NCBI GenBank assembly: GCA_019418025.1
Contig: DYCR01000007.1
Location: forward strand, 1-25,117
Direction: 5' to 3'
Length of the DNA: 25,117 nt
Source of the DNA: Clostridiales bacterium
Lineage (GTDB): Bacteria; Bacillota; Clostridia; Oscillospirales; Oscillospiraceae
Below are positions 15,570-22,377 of the stretch, in pieces. A model generated the notes under the pieces. That model worked only from the letters and a program-made list of their open reading frames with translations, ran no database searches and was not told the origin of the DNA. A program made the translations under genes and the position numbers. Position 1 is the stretch's first letter. Each line of letters opens with the position of its first letter.

Positions 15570-17499
15570 TGCTGCCAACTATCAGTATTACGTATTGGAT
15601 GATCCGAAAATGCCGGATTTTGAATACGATCGTTTATTAAGAGAACTGGAGGAACTGGAGCAGGCGCACCCGGAACTGGTCCTGCCGGATTCTCCCACCA
15701 AGCGTGTGGGCGGTCAGGCGTTGAGTCAGTTTGAAAAGGTGACGCATCAGGTCCCGCTGATGAGTCTGCAGGATGTCTTTTCTCAGGAGGAACTGGAGGA
15801 ATTTCTGAATCGGGTGAAGCAAAGCTATCCGGATGCTGCATTTTCGGTGGAGCCGAAGATCGACGGCCTTTCTGTTGCGCTGGAATATGAAAACGGCGTT
15901 TTCATCCGAGGTGCGACAAGAGGGGATGGGGTGGTAGGTGAGGATGTTACCGAAAATTTGAAAACCATCCGAGCGATCCCTATGGTCATTGCGGATGCGC
16001 CCTCCAGACTGATCGTTCGGGGTGAGGTCTTTATGCCAAAGCGCGTGTTTTACGCTCTGAATGAGGAACGGGAAATCAACGGTCAGCAGCTATTTGCCAA
16101 TCCCAGAAATGCCGCGGCAGGCTCCTTGCGTCAGCTTGATCCGAAGCTTGCGGCTCAAAGGAAACTGGACATTTTGATTTTTAACGTGCAGCTTGCAGAC
16201 GGTGTGGAGTTTAAAACCCATCAGGAGTCTCTGGACTATCTGCGTCAGCGTAAGTTTAAGGTGATCGACAATCAGATATTGTCTGAGCCGTCTGCGGTGG
16301 TGCAGCGGGTCTTTCAAATCAACGAAACGAGAGAGGGACTGTCCTGCGATATTGATGGTGCCGTCATTAAGGTGGATCGTCTTTCACAGCGGGAGTCTCT
16401 GGGACTCACAGCAAAATTCCCCAAATGGGCCGTTGCGTACAAGTATCCCCCTGAGATCAAACAGACCGTGGTGGAAAATATCATGGTTCAGGTGGGACGA
16501 ACCGGAGTTCTGACACCCAAAGCTGTGGTGCGGCCTGTTCGTCTGGCCGGAACCACCGTCACAAATGCAACCCTTCATAATCAGGATTTCATCTCCAAGC
16601 TGGATGTTCGGATCGGTGATACGGTCTCCATTCGCAAGGCCGGAGAGATCATTCCTGAAATTCTGGAGGTGGATCTGTCAAAGCGTCCACAGGGGACCGA
16701 ACCATATTATCTGCCGACAGAATGTCCGGTTTGCGGTGCCCACGTGGAGCGGGATGCAGACGGCGCTTTCCTTCGCTGTACGGGTCCTGCATGCCCTGCG
16801 CAGCTGAGTCGCAACATTGCGCATTTTGTCAGCCGTGATGCCATGGATATTGACGGACTGGGAAGCGCAATTGTGGAGGCGCTGATCGAGCAGGGGTCCG
16901 TCCACACGCCGGCGGATCTGTATGAACTGAAGCTCGATGATGTAAAAGCACTATGGAAGAATGGAGAGACTGCGGCCAAAAAGCTGTTAACGGCAATCGA
17001 GGACAGCAAAACAAGGGATTTGAGCAGGCTGATTTTTGCTCTGGGGATCCGGCAGGTGGGCAGCAAGGCGGGCAAGACCCTTGCGTCGGCCTTTGGAAGT
17101 ATGGATGCACTGATGCATGCAACCATCGAGGAGCTGACCAATGTGGATGATGTGGGGCAGGTGACTGCACAGAATATTCTGGATTGGTTTGCACAGCCTC
17201 AGGCTCAGGACATGATCGACAGACTCAAGCGGGCCGGAGTGAACATGGAAAGTCAGCGTCAAATTACGGACAGCCGTTTTGCCGGGATGACCTTTGTTCT
17301 GACGGGCGCCTTGACGAAATTCACTCGGGAAGAGGCCAGTGAGACCATTGAGCTTTTTGGCGGAAAAGCCTCCGGATCGGTCTCCAAAAAGACCACTTAC
17401 GTGGTGGTAGGGGAAAATGCGGGCTCGAAGGAGCGGAAAGCACGGGAGCTCGGTATCCCGATTTTGTCGGAAGATGATTTTCTGGCGATGATCCAATAA
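15526..17499 (+). CDS. ligA: NAD-dependent DNA ligase
   Basis: A 657-residue essential ligase that seals nicks during replication and repair using NAD+. Start ATG 15526 (MEPKEQIRSLTEQLN) has GGAGG five nt upstream; the longer frame from 15490 is rejected. Domains are Ia (YYVLDDPKMPDFEYDRLL, NMN binding), adenylation with the KIDG motif at K111, the OB fold (VQVGRTGVLTPKAVV), a four-cysteine zinc finger (CPVC, then CTGPAC), helix-hairpin-helix repeats (about 450-570) and a C-terminal BRCT domain (about 580-657, GMTFVLTGALTKFTREE). Length and architecture are standard. It overlaps yunB and is probably in the same transcript. A terminator follows at 17565. Confidence 0.99.
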   Translation: MEPKEQIRSLTEQLNAANYQYYVLDDPKMPDFEYDRLLRELEELEQAHPELVLPDSPTKRVGGQALSQFEKVTHQVPLMSLQDVFSQEELEEFLNRVKQSYPDAAFSVEPKIDGLSVALEYENGVFIRGATRGDGVVGEDVTENLKTIRAIPMVIADAPSRLIVRGEVFMPKRVFYALNEEREINGQQLFANPRNAAAGSLRQLDPKLAAQRKLDILIFNVQLADGVEFKTHQESLDYLRQRKFKVIDNQILSEPSAVVQRVFQINETREGLSCDIDGAVIKVDRLSQRESLGLTAKFPKWAVAYKYPPEIKQTVVENIMVQVGRTGVLTPKAVVRPVRLAGTTVTNATLHNQDFISKLDVRIGDTVSIRKAGEIIPEILEVDLSKRPQGTEPYYLPTECPVCGAHVERDADGAFLRCTGPACPAQLSRNIAHFVSRDAMDIDGLGSAIVEALIEQGSVHTPADLYELKLDDVKALWKNGETAAKKLLTAIEDSKTRDLSRLIFALGIRQVGSKAGKTLASAFGSMDALMHATIEELTNVDDVGQVTAQNILDWFAQPQAQDMIDRLKRAGVNMESQRQITDSRFAGMTFVLTGALTKFTREEASETIELFGGKASGSVSKKTTYVVVGENAGSKERKARELGIPILSEDDFLAMIQ

Positions 17500-17564
17500 A
17501 CTGGAACGGGGTTAAGAGATCGTTCCTTGCGGATTGGATGGGCGTATATCATTTGTCACGCAGA

Positions 17565-17598
17565 AGAGCAGCGGCACTGCGGTGCCGCTGCTCTTTTT
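17565..17598 (+). terminator. Rho-independent terminator after ligA
   Basis: A perfect 13-bp stem (AGAGCAGCGGCAC with GTGCCGCTGCTCT), a TGCG loop and a T run, 66 nt after the ligA stop. Confidence 0.88.
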
Positions 17599-17606
17599 AG
17601 CATTCA

Positions 17607-17713
17607 GTTTCAGCCGCCCCATGCAGTCCGGCAGACTGTAAAGGTATCAGAAACCCCCGAAAGTTTTGATAAACTTTCGGGGGTGATATAGTGGAGTGAA
17701 GGCCATCTGAAAC
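17607..17713. other. Structured intergenic element of unknown function
   Basis: Nested inverted repeats without a reading frame. GTTTCAG (17607-17613) pairs with CTGAAAC (17707-17713). CAGTC/GACTG makes a small hairpin (17624-17638). ACCCCCGAAAGTTT (17653-17666) pairs perfectly with 17671-17684 around a TGAT loop. There is no T tract on either side, so the large hairpin is not an ordinary terminator. It could be a structured RNA, a small non-autonomous repeat or a decayed element. Confidence 0.4.
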
Positions 17714-17714
17714 A

Positions 17715-17749
17715 AAGAAAAAAGAGACAATCCGAAGATTGTCTCTTTT
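17715..17749 (-). terminator. Terminator of tRNA-Ser
   Basis: Leftward stem GAGACAATC with GATTGTCTC closed by a TTCG tetraloop (minus strand), flanked by A and T runs. It directly follows the CCA end of the tRNA gene. Confidence 0.85.
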
Positions 17750-17841
17750 TGGCGGAGTGAGAGGGATTTGAACCCTCGCGCGGCTTTTGACCGCCTACTC
17801 CCTTAGCAGGGGAGCCCCTTCGGCCTCTTGGGTATCACTCC
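17750..17841 (-). tRNA. tRNA-Ser (anticodon GCT), reads AGC/AGU
   Basis: A 92-nt gene with encoded CCA. The acceptor stem is GGAGTGA/TCACTCC with discriminator G. The anticodon loop CTGCTAA gives anticodon GCT. The T arm contains GGTTCAAATCC. A long class II variable arm (TAGGCGG, then CCGC) identifies a serine tRNA. Promoter and terminator are both visible, so it is a single-gene unit. Confidence 0.97.
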
Positions 17842-17842
17842 A

Positions 17843-17863
17843 GATTCAAGGTCGAGTTGAATC
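17843..17863 (-). repeat. Leader hairpin of pre-tRNA-Ser
   Basis: A perfect 7-bp inverted repeat (GATTCAA and TTGAATC, 7-nt loop) between the predicted start of transcription and the tRNA 5' end. It would fold next to the RNase P cleavage site. Confidence 0.5.
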
Positions 17864-17873
17864 GTACTGCTAC

Positions 17874-17902
17874 ATTCTAACATGACATGCAGTGTTTGTC
17901 AA
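17874..17902 (-). promoter_or_regulatory. Sigma-A promoter of tRNA-Ser
   Basis: Minus strand TTGACA (plus 17897-17902), a 17-bp spacer and TAGAAT (plus 17874-17879). The TGA stop codon of the DUF1294 gene lies within the -35 box. Confidence 0.8.
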
Positions 17903-18183
17903 TAGGAAAAATAAATATAGATTCCAATTATTATTATTATTATTATAATCTGCAAAATTAAAATGATCGGCATCCCGACGGTGAATTTCCTGTATCTGGT
18001 TTTGTGACGAACCAGATACATTCCGGCTAAGCTGCCCAGAGTACCGCCCAGAAAGGCAAAGGTAAAAAGGCAGGATTCGGAAATCCGCCATAAATTTCGT
18101 CTGGCCTTGTACTTGTCCACAAGCATAAGTACGAAGGATGCTGCATTGATTAGAAGAAGATAGAGAAAGATGTATCGCATCAT
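17899..18183 (-). CDS. DUF1294-family small membrane protein
   Basis: A 94-residue protein of the DUF1294 family; function unknown. It starts with a membrane helix (3-20). The family hallmarks follow: DKYKARRNLWRISE, then a glycine-rich helix (LGGTLGSLAGM) and RHKTRYRKF, leading into a last helix. That last helix is odd: it holds eight consecutive isoleucines encoded by a trinucleotide run, mostly the rare codon ATA, and ends GIYIYFSY. Two adjacent ATG codons (18183, 18180) could serve as start; AAAGGA spacing favours the second. Its ribosome site abuts that of the divergent lipoprotein gene. The stop lies in the tRNA-Ser promoter. Confidence 0.85.
   Translation of the reverse strand: MMRYIFLYLLLINAASFVLMLVDKYKARRNLWRISESCLFTFAFLGGTLGSLAGMYLVRHKTRYRKFTVGMPIILILQIIIIIIIIGIYIYFSY
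17927..17949 (-). repeat. Trinucleotide (ATT)n run coding poly-isoleucine
   Basis: Six ATT units on the plus strand followed by ATAAT. In the DUF1294 frame they read as eight Ile codons in the C-terminal membrane helix. Such runs can gain or lose units by slippage without a frameshift. Confidence 0.9.
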
Positions 18184-18207
18184 AAATCCTTTCGGGAGGG
18201 AACTGTA

Positions 18208-18720
18208 ATGAAAAAAATGTTATGGGTCGTGGCTTTGCTTTTTGCGCTGTCGGGATGCGGAAAACAGGATCAGCAGGTATTTGAGACCGTGGGGAACATC
18301 AACTGTGAGAATCCCGAGCGTCCGGCAGCAAGCGTGATCAGCTTGGATCTACCGGATGAGGCGGCTGCACAGGCGATGTCGGAAGAAAATGGCGCTCAGG
18401 TATATCGGTGGGACAATTACGAGCTTCGCACGCAGACGAGGCCCTCCGGTGATATCGTATCGACGATGCAGGAGCTGACCGGGATGCAGGCCGATGCACT
18501 GACGATTATGAAGCAGGACAAGGATGAGATGACCTTTTATCAGACGGTATGGAGCGCGGTGGGGGATGAAGGCATCACCTGCGGCAGGGCTATGGTGGCA
18601 GACGATGGGAATTATCATTACTGCGTCAGCCTGACAAATCCCGAGAATGTCAATGCGCAGGAGCTTTATGCCAAGATGGTAAACAGCTTTCAGGTCATTC
18701 CGGCGAGTGTTGGGAAATGA
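18208..18720 (+). CDS. Putative lipoprotein of unknown function
   Basis: A 170-residue secreted lipoprotein. The signal peptide (MKKMLWVVALLFALSGC) ends in a lipobox, LSGC, with lipidation expected at Cys17. The mature part is small and polar with two further Cys pairs' worth of residues (NINCENPE, ITCGRAM, YHYCVSL). I recall similar hypothetical proteins in gut Clostridia but know no function. GGGAGGG lies 7 nt before ATG 18208. Only 24 nt separate it from the divergent DUF1294 start, so its promoter must overlap that gene. Its last 26 nt overlap the end of the convergent WYL regulator gene, so transcription of one may interfere with the other. Confidence 0.82.
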   Translation: MKKMLWVVALLFALSGCGKQDQQVFETVGNINCENPERPAASVISLDLPDEAAAQAMSEENGAQVYRWDNYELRTQTRPSGDIVSTMQELTGMQADALTIMKQDKDEMTFYQTVWSAVGDEGITCGRAMVADDGNYHYCVSLTNPENVNAQELYAKMVNSFQVIPASVGK

Positions 18721-19678
18721 TTTTTCTGCACAGCTGTGTGCATGCATCGACCACGTGCGGGGGATAAAGGATCTCGGCATTGCCGTCGAAGCCGATGACC
18801 CAGCTTAAAAACTGAGTAGAGACAGCAGCCTCGATGGTAAAGGTAAAATGGGAGGGGCCATCCGGGATCATCATGGTGTTGGGGCCAAAGCGGTCAATGA
18901 CAACGTTGGCAAGGGATCTGTGAAAGCGCAGCTTCACGGTGGATGCTTCTCCTGCGTACATTTGAAAGAGCTGATTGGCGTGGCGGATGAGTGCAGACCC
19001 GGTCAATTCCGGGCAGGGGACTCTTGCCTCGCCCGTCAGCTCTATTTGCGTCATGCGATCCAGACGGTAATGGGTCACGCCGTGTCTGGGGGAGTGAGCC
19101 AGCAGATAGTAGTTCTCGTGATCCTGACACAGGCTGTATGGGCTGGCAACATATTCCTTGTCCCTGTAATGCCGCTTGCCGTCGATCCCCCAGTCAAAGT
19201 ATCGGAAACGGATCTGGGAGTTTCGTGCAATTGCGTCCTGAACGCTGTCCACATTATAGTAAATGGTTTCGTTCATACTTTTGACACGGCGATCGATTAC
19301 AATATCCCGGTGCATCAGGCCTGCGTCAAACCGATTGCATTGCTGACACAGCTTTTCGATCAATTCTCTTGATTTTTTCTGAGTTAAAAATCGACTGGAC
19401 TGAACGGCGTCGATCAGCAGCTTCAGCTCAGGCAGCTCGAAGTTGCGGGAGGCGATATAATATCCGCCGTTTTTGCCCCGGCGATTGACAATATCTATGC
19501 CAAAATCCTGCAATGCGGCGATATCGGAGTAAATGGTTTTCCGTTCGCAGGAAATGCCATGGCGTTTCAGCATATCGATCAGGTCCTGAGCATTGACCGG
19601 GTGGTCCTCGTTTGAGTTTTGTTCAAGATGATCCTTGATGTACAGTAAGGACAGTTTCTGATGATCTGATTTCGGCAT
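18695..19678 (-). CDS. WYL-domain transcriptional regulator
   Basis: A 327-residue cytosolic DNA-binding protein. The N-terminal winged helix-turn-helix (about 1-75) contains VNAQDLIDMLKRHGISCERKTIYSDI, followed by the DeoR/YobV-like wing IVNRRGKNGGYYI. The WYL domain lies around 135-215 (AIARNSQIRFRYFDW, VASPYSLCQDHENYYLLAHS, then THYRLDRM), and a WCX-like C-terminal extension follows (FHRSLANVVIDRFG). WYL proteins sense ligands, often nucleic-acid-derived, but the ligand here is unknown. An extended -10 promoter and an inverted repeat precede the ATG. The divergent neighbour is DNase IV. The 3' end overlaps the lipoprotein gene by 26 nt. Confidence 0.92.
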   Translation of the reverse strand: MPKSDHQKLSLLYIKDHLEQNSNEDHPVNAQDLIDMLKRHGISCERKTIYSDIAALQDFGIDIVNRRGKNGGYYIASRNFELPELKLLIDAVQSSRFLTQKKSRELIEKLCQQCNRFDAGLMHRDIVIDRRVKSMNETIYYNVDSVQDAIARNSQIRFRYFDWGIDGKRHYRDKEYVASPYSLCQDHENYYLLAHSPRHGVTHYRLDRMTQIELTGEARVPCPELTGSALIRHANQLFQMYAGEASTVKLRFHRSLANVVIDRFGPNTMMIPDGPSHFTFTIEAAVSTQFLSWVIGFDGNAEILYPPHVVDACTQLCRKIISQHSPE

Positions 19679-19682
19679 AGTG

Positions 19683-19708
19683 TCACACCCCTTCTATGTT
19701 TGGTGTGA
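19683..19708. promoter_or_regulatory. Inverted repeat in the WYL-gene leader, possible operator
   Basis: TCACACC at 19683-19689 and GGTGTGA at 19702-19708 are exact complements 12 nt apart. They lie between the start codon and the -10 box of the WYL regulator gene, where a dimeric repressor could act. Autoregulation is inference. Confidence 0.4.
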
Positions 19709-19716
19709 TTATATCA
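19708..19716 (-). promoter_or_regulatory. Extended -10 promoter of the WYL regulator
   Basis: On the minus strand TGATATAAT, a perfect extended -10 (TGNTATAAT). No good -35 box is present at 16-18 bp, as is common for extended -10 promoters. Confidence 0.6.
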
Positions 19717-19743
19717 TATCCAAAAGAAGAATCATACTATTGT

Positions 19744-19772
19744 TTGATTTTTTTGATTAAAAATGCTATGAT
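19744..19772 (+). promoter_or_regulatory. Sigma-A promoter of the DNase IV gene
   Basis: TTGATT at 19744-19749, a 17-bp spacer and TATGAT at 19767-19772, followed by GGAGGT and ATG 19797. Confidence 0.7.
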
Positions 19773-19796
19773 ATGCAAAATGGAGGTATATTACAT

Positions 19797-20627
19797 ATGT
19801 TATACATAGGATGTCATCTGTCTTCCAGCAAAGGAAATGTGGAGATGGTGAAAACGGCACAGAAAATCGGTGCCAATACATTTGCGTTTTTTACAAGAAA
19901 TCCCAGAGGCTCCAAGGCAAAGCCCATGGACGAGCGTGACTGTGAAACGGCGATGCAGATGCTGAAGGATCTGCAGTTCGGCACACTGGTGGCCCATGGC
20001 AGCTATACCATGAACCTCTGCACGGCAGACCCCGAGGCGCGTCGGTTTGCTGCAGATGTCCTGAAAGAGGATCTGGAGCGCATGGCAGCCCTGCCCGGGC
20101 AGTACTATAACTTTCATCCCGGCTCCCATGTGGGTCAGGGCGTGGAAGCAGGCATCGATCAGATCGCATCGGCGTTAAGAGCTGCACTGGAGCCGGGATA
20201 CCCTGTCACGGTCCTTCTGGAGGCTATGGCAGGCAAGGGCAGTGAGGTCGGCGGACGATTTGAGGAGCTGAAGCAGATCATTGATGCGGTTGGGTCGGAT
20301 CAGGTGGGGGTATGCTTGGATACCTGTCACATCTGGGACGGCGGATACGATATCGTTCACGATCTGGATGGGGTTCTGGCGGAGTTTGATCGGGTCGTTG
20401 GACTGGATCGGCTGAAGGCTATGCATTTGAATGATTCTAAAAATCCCATGTGCGCCCATAAGGACCGCCACGAATGCATCGGTCAGGGGTATCTGGGAGC
20501 GGAGACTTTTGCAGCGGTGGTCAACCATCCGCTGCTGAAGGGCAAGCCGATGATTTTGGAGACACCCAATGAACTGCCCGGCTATGCAGCAGAGATCGCC
20601 ATGCTCAGGGGTATGGAGCGGCCGTGA
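19797..20627 (+). CDS. nfo: Deoxyribonuclease IV (AP endonuclease, Nfo family)
   Basis: A 276-residue zinc-dependent AP endonuclease that cuts at abasic sites in base excision repair. Start ATG 19797 has GGAGGT nine nt upstream; the earlier in-frame ATG at 19773 lies upstream of that ribosome site. The TIM-barrel fold shows metal-ligand motifs in order: LVAHGSYTMNL, YNFHPGSHVG, LLEAMAGKG, VCLDTCHIWDGGYD, MHLNDSKNPMCAHKDRHECIGQG and ILETPNE. Length is normal. It has its own promoter and probably runs on into the FHA-SEDS gene 47 nt downstream. Confidence 0.96.
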   Translation: MLYIGCHLSSSKGNVEMVKTAQKIGANTFAFFTRNPRGSKAKPMDERDCETAMQMLKDLQFGTLVAHGSYTMNLCTADPEARRFAADVLKEDLERMAALPGQYYNFHPGSHVGQGVEAGIDQIASALRAALEPGYPVTVLLEAMAGKGSEVGGRFEELKQIIDAVGSDQVGVCLDTCHIWDGGYDIVHDLDGVLAEFDRVVGLDRLKAMHLNDSKNPMCAHKDRHECIGQGYLGAETFAAVVNHPLLKGKPMILETPNELPGYAAEIAMLRGMERP

Positions 20628-20674
20628 CAGATCAGACAATACGATAAAGATGATACTTTTCAGGAGGTGTGCAA

Positions 20675-22375
20675 ATGATGATGCTGACCGGACTGCCGGT
20701 TGATTTGGCAAATGTATATATCGCGATCCTGCGGTATGCAGCACCGATTTTGATCGGCATCCTGCTCTGGCGGTGCGCAAAACCGCTGCTGTCGTTCCGC
20801 CGAGAACCGGAAATATGGGCATGGCTTCGACTGGCGGACGGAAATTCCCTTCCGGTGACCCACTGGGAGAACGTTATCGGTAGGAGTAAAAGAAGCGATA
20901 TTGTGATCGATCTTCCCACCATATCCAGAAACCATGCGGTTCTTACACGGTATGATGACGGAAGCTGGACCATTACGGATGCAGCCAGTAAGGATGGGGT
21001 CATCGTAAACGGAAAAAAAGTGCAGATCTGTGCGTTGGAGCCGGAGGATGTTATTGAGATCGGCGGACTGCAAATGGCACTGGAGCCGATCAGTGCCCGG
21101 CAGGAGCAGCGTCTGGCACAGCTCAGAACAAAGGCCTCCGGCGGCTTTACTTCTTTTATGAACCTGCTTTTGCTGACACTGCTTCAGGGTCTGTGCTGTC
21201 TGGCCTTTTTGCTCAACGGCAATCCTGAGGCTGCGGATAAGATCGTTCTGGGTTATTCCGGACTTGTGATCGCCCAGTGGCTGCTGTTTGCGTTCTACGC
21301 CTGTATCCGCAGATCGGCCTTCGAGGTGGAGACCATTGCGTTTCTGCTTTGCACCATGGGCATGAATGTGATTTCGGCAACGGTCCCCGGCGAGAGCATG
21401 AAGCAGCTGATCGCAATGTACGGCGGTTTGATGCTGTTCCTGTTTGTGGGGTGGTCCCTGCGTGACTTGGAGCGGGCGAAGAAGATGCGCTATCTTGCAA
21501 CCGTTGCCGGTGTGGGATTTTTGGTCATTACGCTGATTTTTGGTAAGGAGATCCACGGCGCAAAGAACTGGCTGTTTATTGGCGGATATTCCATACAGCC
21601 CTCAGAGTTGACCAAGGTCTGCTTTGTGTTTGCCGGAGCCTCGACCATGGACCGGATCATGCAGAAGCGCAACCTGATCATGTTCATTGTCTATTCAGCC
21701 TTGTTGTGCGGCCTGCTGGCTCTGATGAACGACTTCGGCACGGCGCTGATCTTCTTTACTGCGTTCCTTGCGATCGCATATATGCGTTCCGGATCGGTTG
21801 GCACCATCGCCCTTGCCTGCTCGGCCTTGGGCTTTGCAGGCGTGATCGCGGTGAAGATCGCGCCCCACGCGCTGAGCCGCTTTGCGTCTTGGCGTCACAT
21901 ATGGGAAGATCCTCTGGGGCGCGGATTTCAGCAGACAAGGAGCCTGATGTGCATCGCCTCCGGCGGACTGCTCGGACTGGGTGCAGGAAACGGATGGATG
22001 AAGAAGCTGTTCGCCAGTGACACGGATGTGGTGTTTGCAACGGTTTCGGAGGAGTGGGGCGTTCTGGTCGGCCTGATGATGGTGGGCTGCATCATTGTTC
22101 TGGCCCTGTTCTGCCTTCGCTCGGCAAGTCTGGGCCGCAGCAGCTTCTATACCATCGGCGCCTGTACGGCGGCCAGTATTATGCTGATTCAAACGATATT
22201 AAACGTCTTGGGGACTCTTGATCTTCTGCCCTTTACCGGTGTTACGTTCCCCTTTGTGTCCAATGGCGGTTCCAGTATGCTTTCTGCGTGGGCGCTACTT
22301 GCCTTTGTCAAGGCCGCAGATACGCGCCAGAATGCAAGCTTTGCCATTCGAATGCGTAATCGTCGGGAGGTGTAA
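20675..22375 (+). CDS. FHA domain-SEDS peptidoglycan polymerase (FtsW/RodA/SpoVE family)
   Basis: A 566-residue membrane protein that probably polymerises glycan strands from lipid II. A first helix (about 13-33) is followed by a cytosolic FHA domain (54-135) with the phosphothreonine-binding residues VIGR, SRNH and VNGKKV. About ten helices then form the SEDS domain. SEDS motifs are GAKNWLFIGGYSIQPSEL, NDFGTALIFF, GRGFQQTRSL with GLLGLGAGNG, TDVVFATVSEEWG (the Asp matches the catalytic Asp of RodA) and LPFTGVTFPFVSNGGSS. Three adjacent ATG codons follow AGGAGG; the first (20675) has seven-nt spacing. The partner transpeptidase starts 2 nt after the stop. The FHA domain implies control by a Ser/Thr kinase, which is not in this window. 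Whether it serves division, elongation or sporulation is not visible. Confidence 0.92.
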   Translation: MMMLTGLPVDLANVYIAILRYAAPILIGILLWRCAKPLLSFRREPEIWAWLRLADGNSLPVTHWENVIGRSKRSDIVIDLPTISRNHAVLTRYDDGSWTITDAASKDGVIVNGKKVQICALEPEDVIEIGGLQMALEPISARQEQRLAQLRTKASGGFTSFMNLLLLTLLQGLCCLAFLLNGNPEAADKIVLGYSGLVIAQWLLFAFYACIRRSAFEVETIAFLLCTMGMNVISATVPGESMKQLIAMYGGLMLFLFVGWSLRDLERAKKMRYLATVAGVGFLVITLIFGKEIHGAKNWLFIGGYSIQPSELTKVCFVFAGASTMDRIMQKRNLIMFIVYSALLCGLLALMNDFGTALIFFTAFLAIAYMRSGSVGTIALACSALGFAGVIAVKIAPHALSRFASWRHIWEDPLGRGFQQTRSLMCIASGGLLGLGAGNGWMKKLFASDTDVVFATVSEEWGVLVGLMMVGCIIVLALFCLRSASLGRSSFYTIGACTAASIMLIQTILNVLGTLDLLPFTGVTFPFVSNGGSSMLSAWALLAFVKAADTRQNASFAIRMRNRREV

Positions 22376-22377
22376 GG

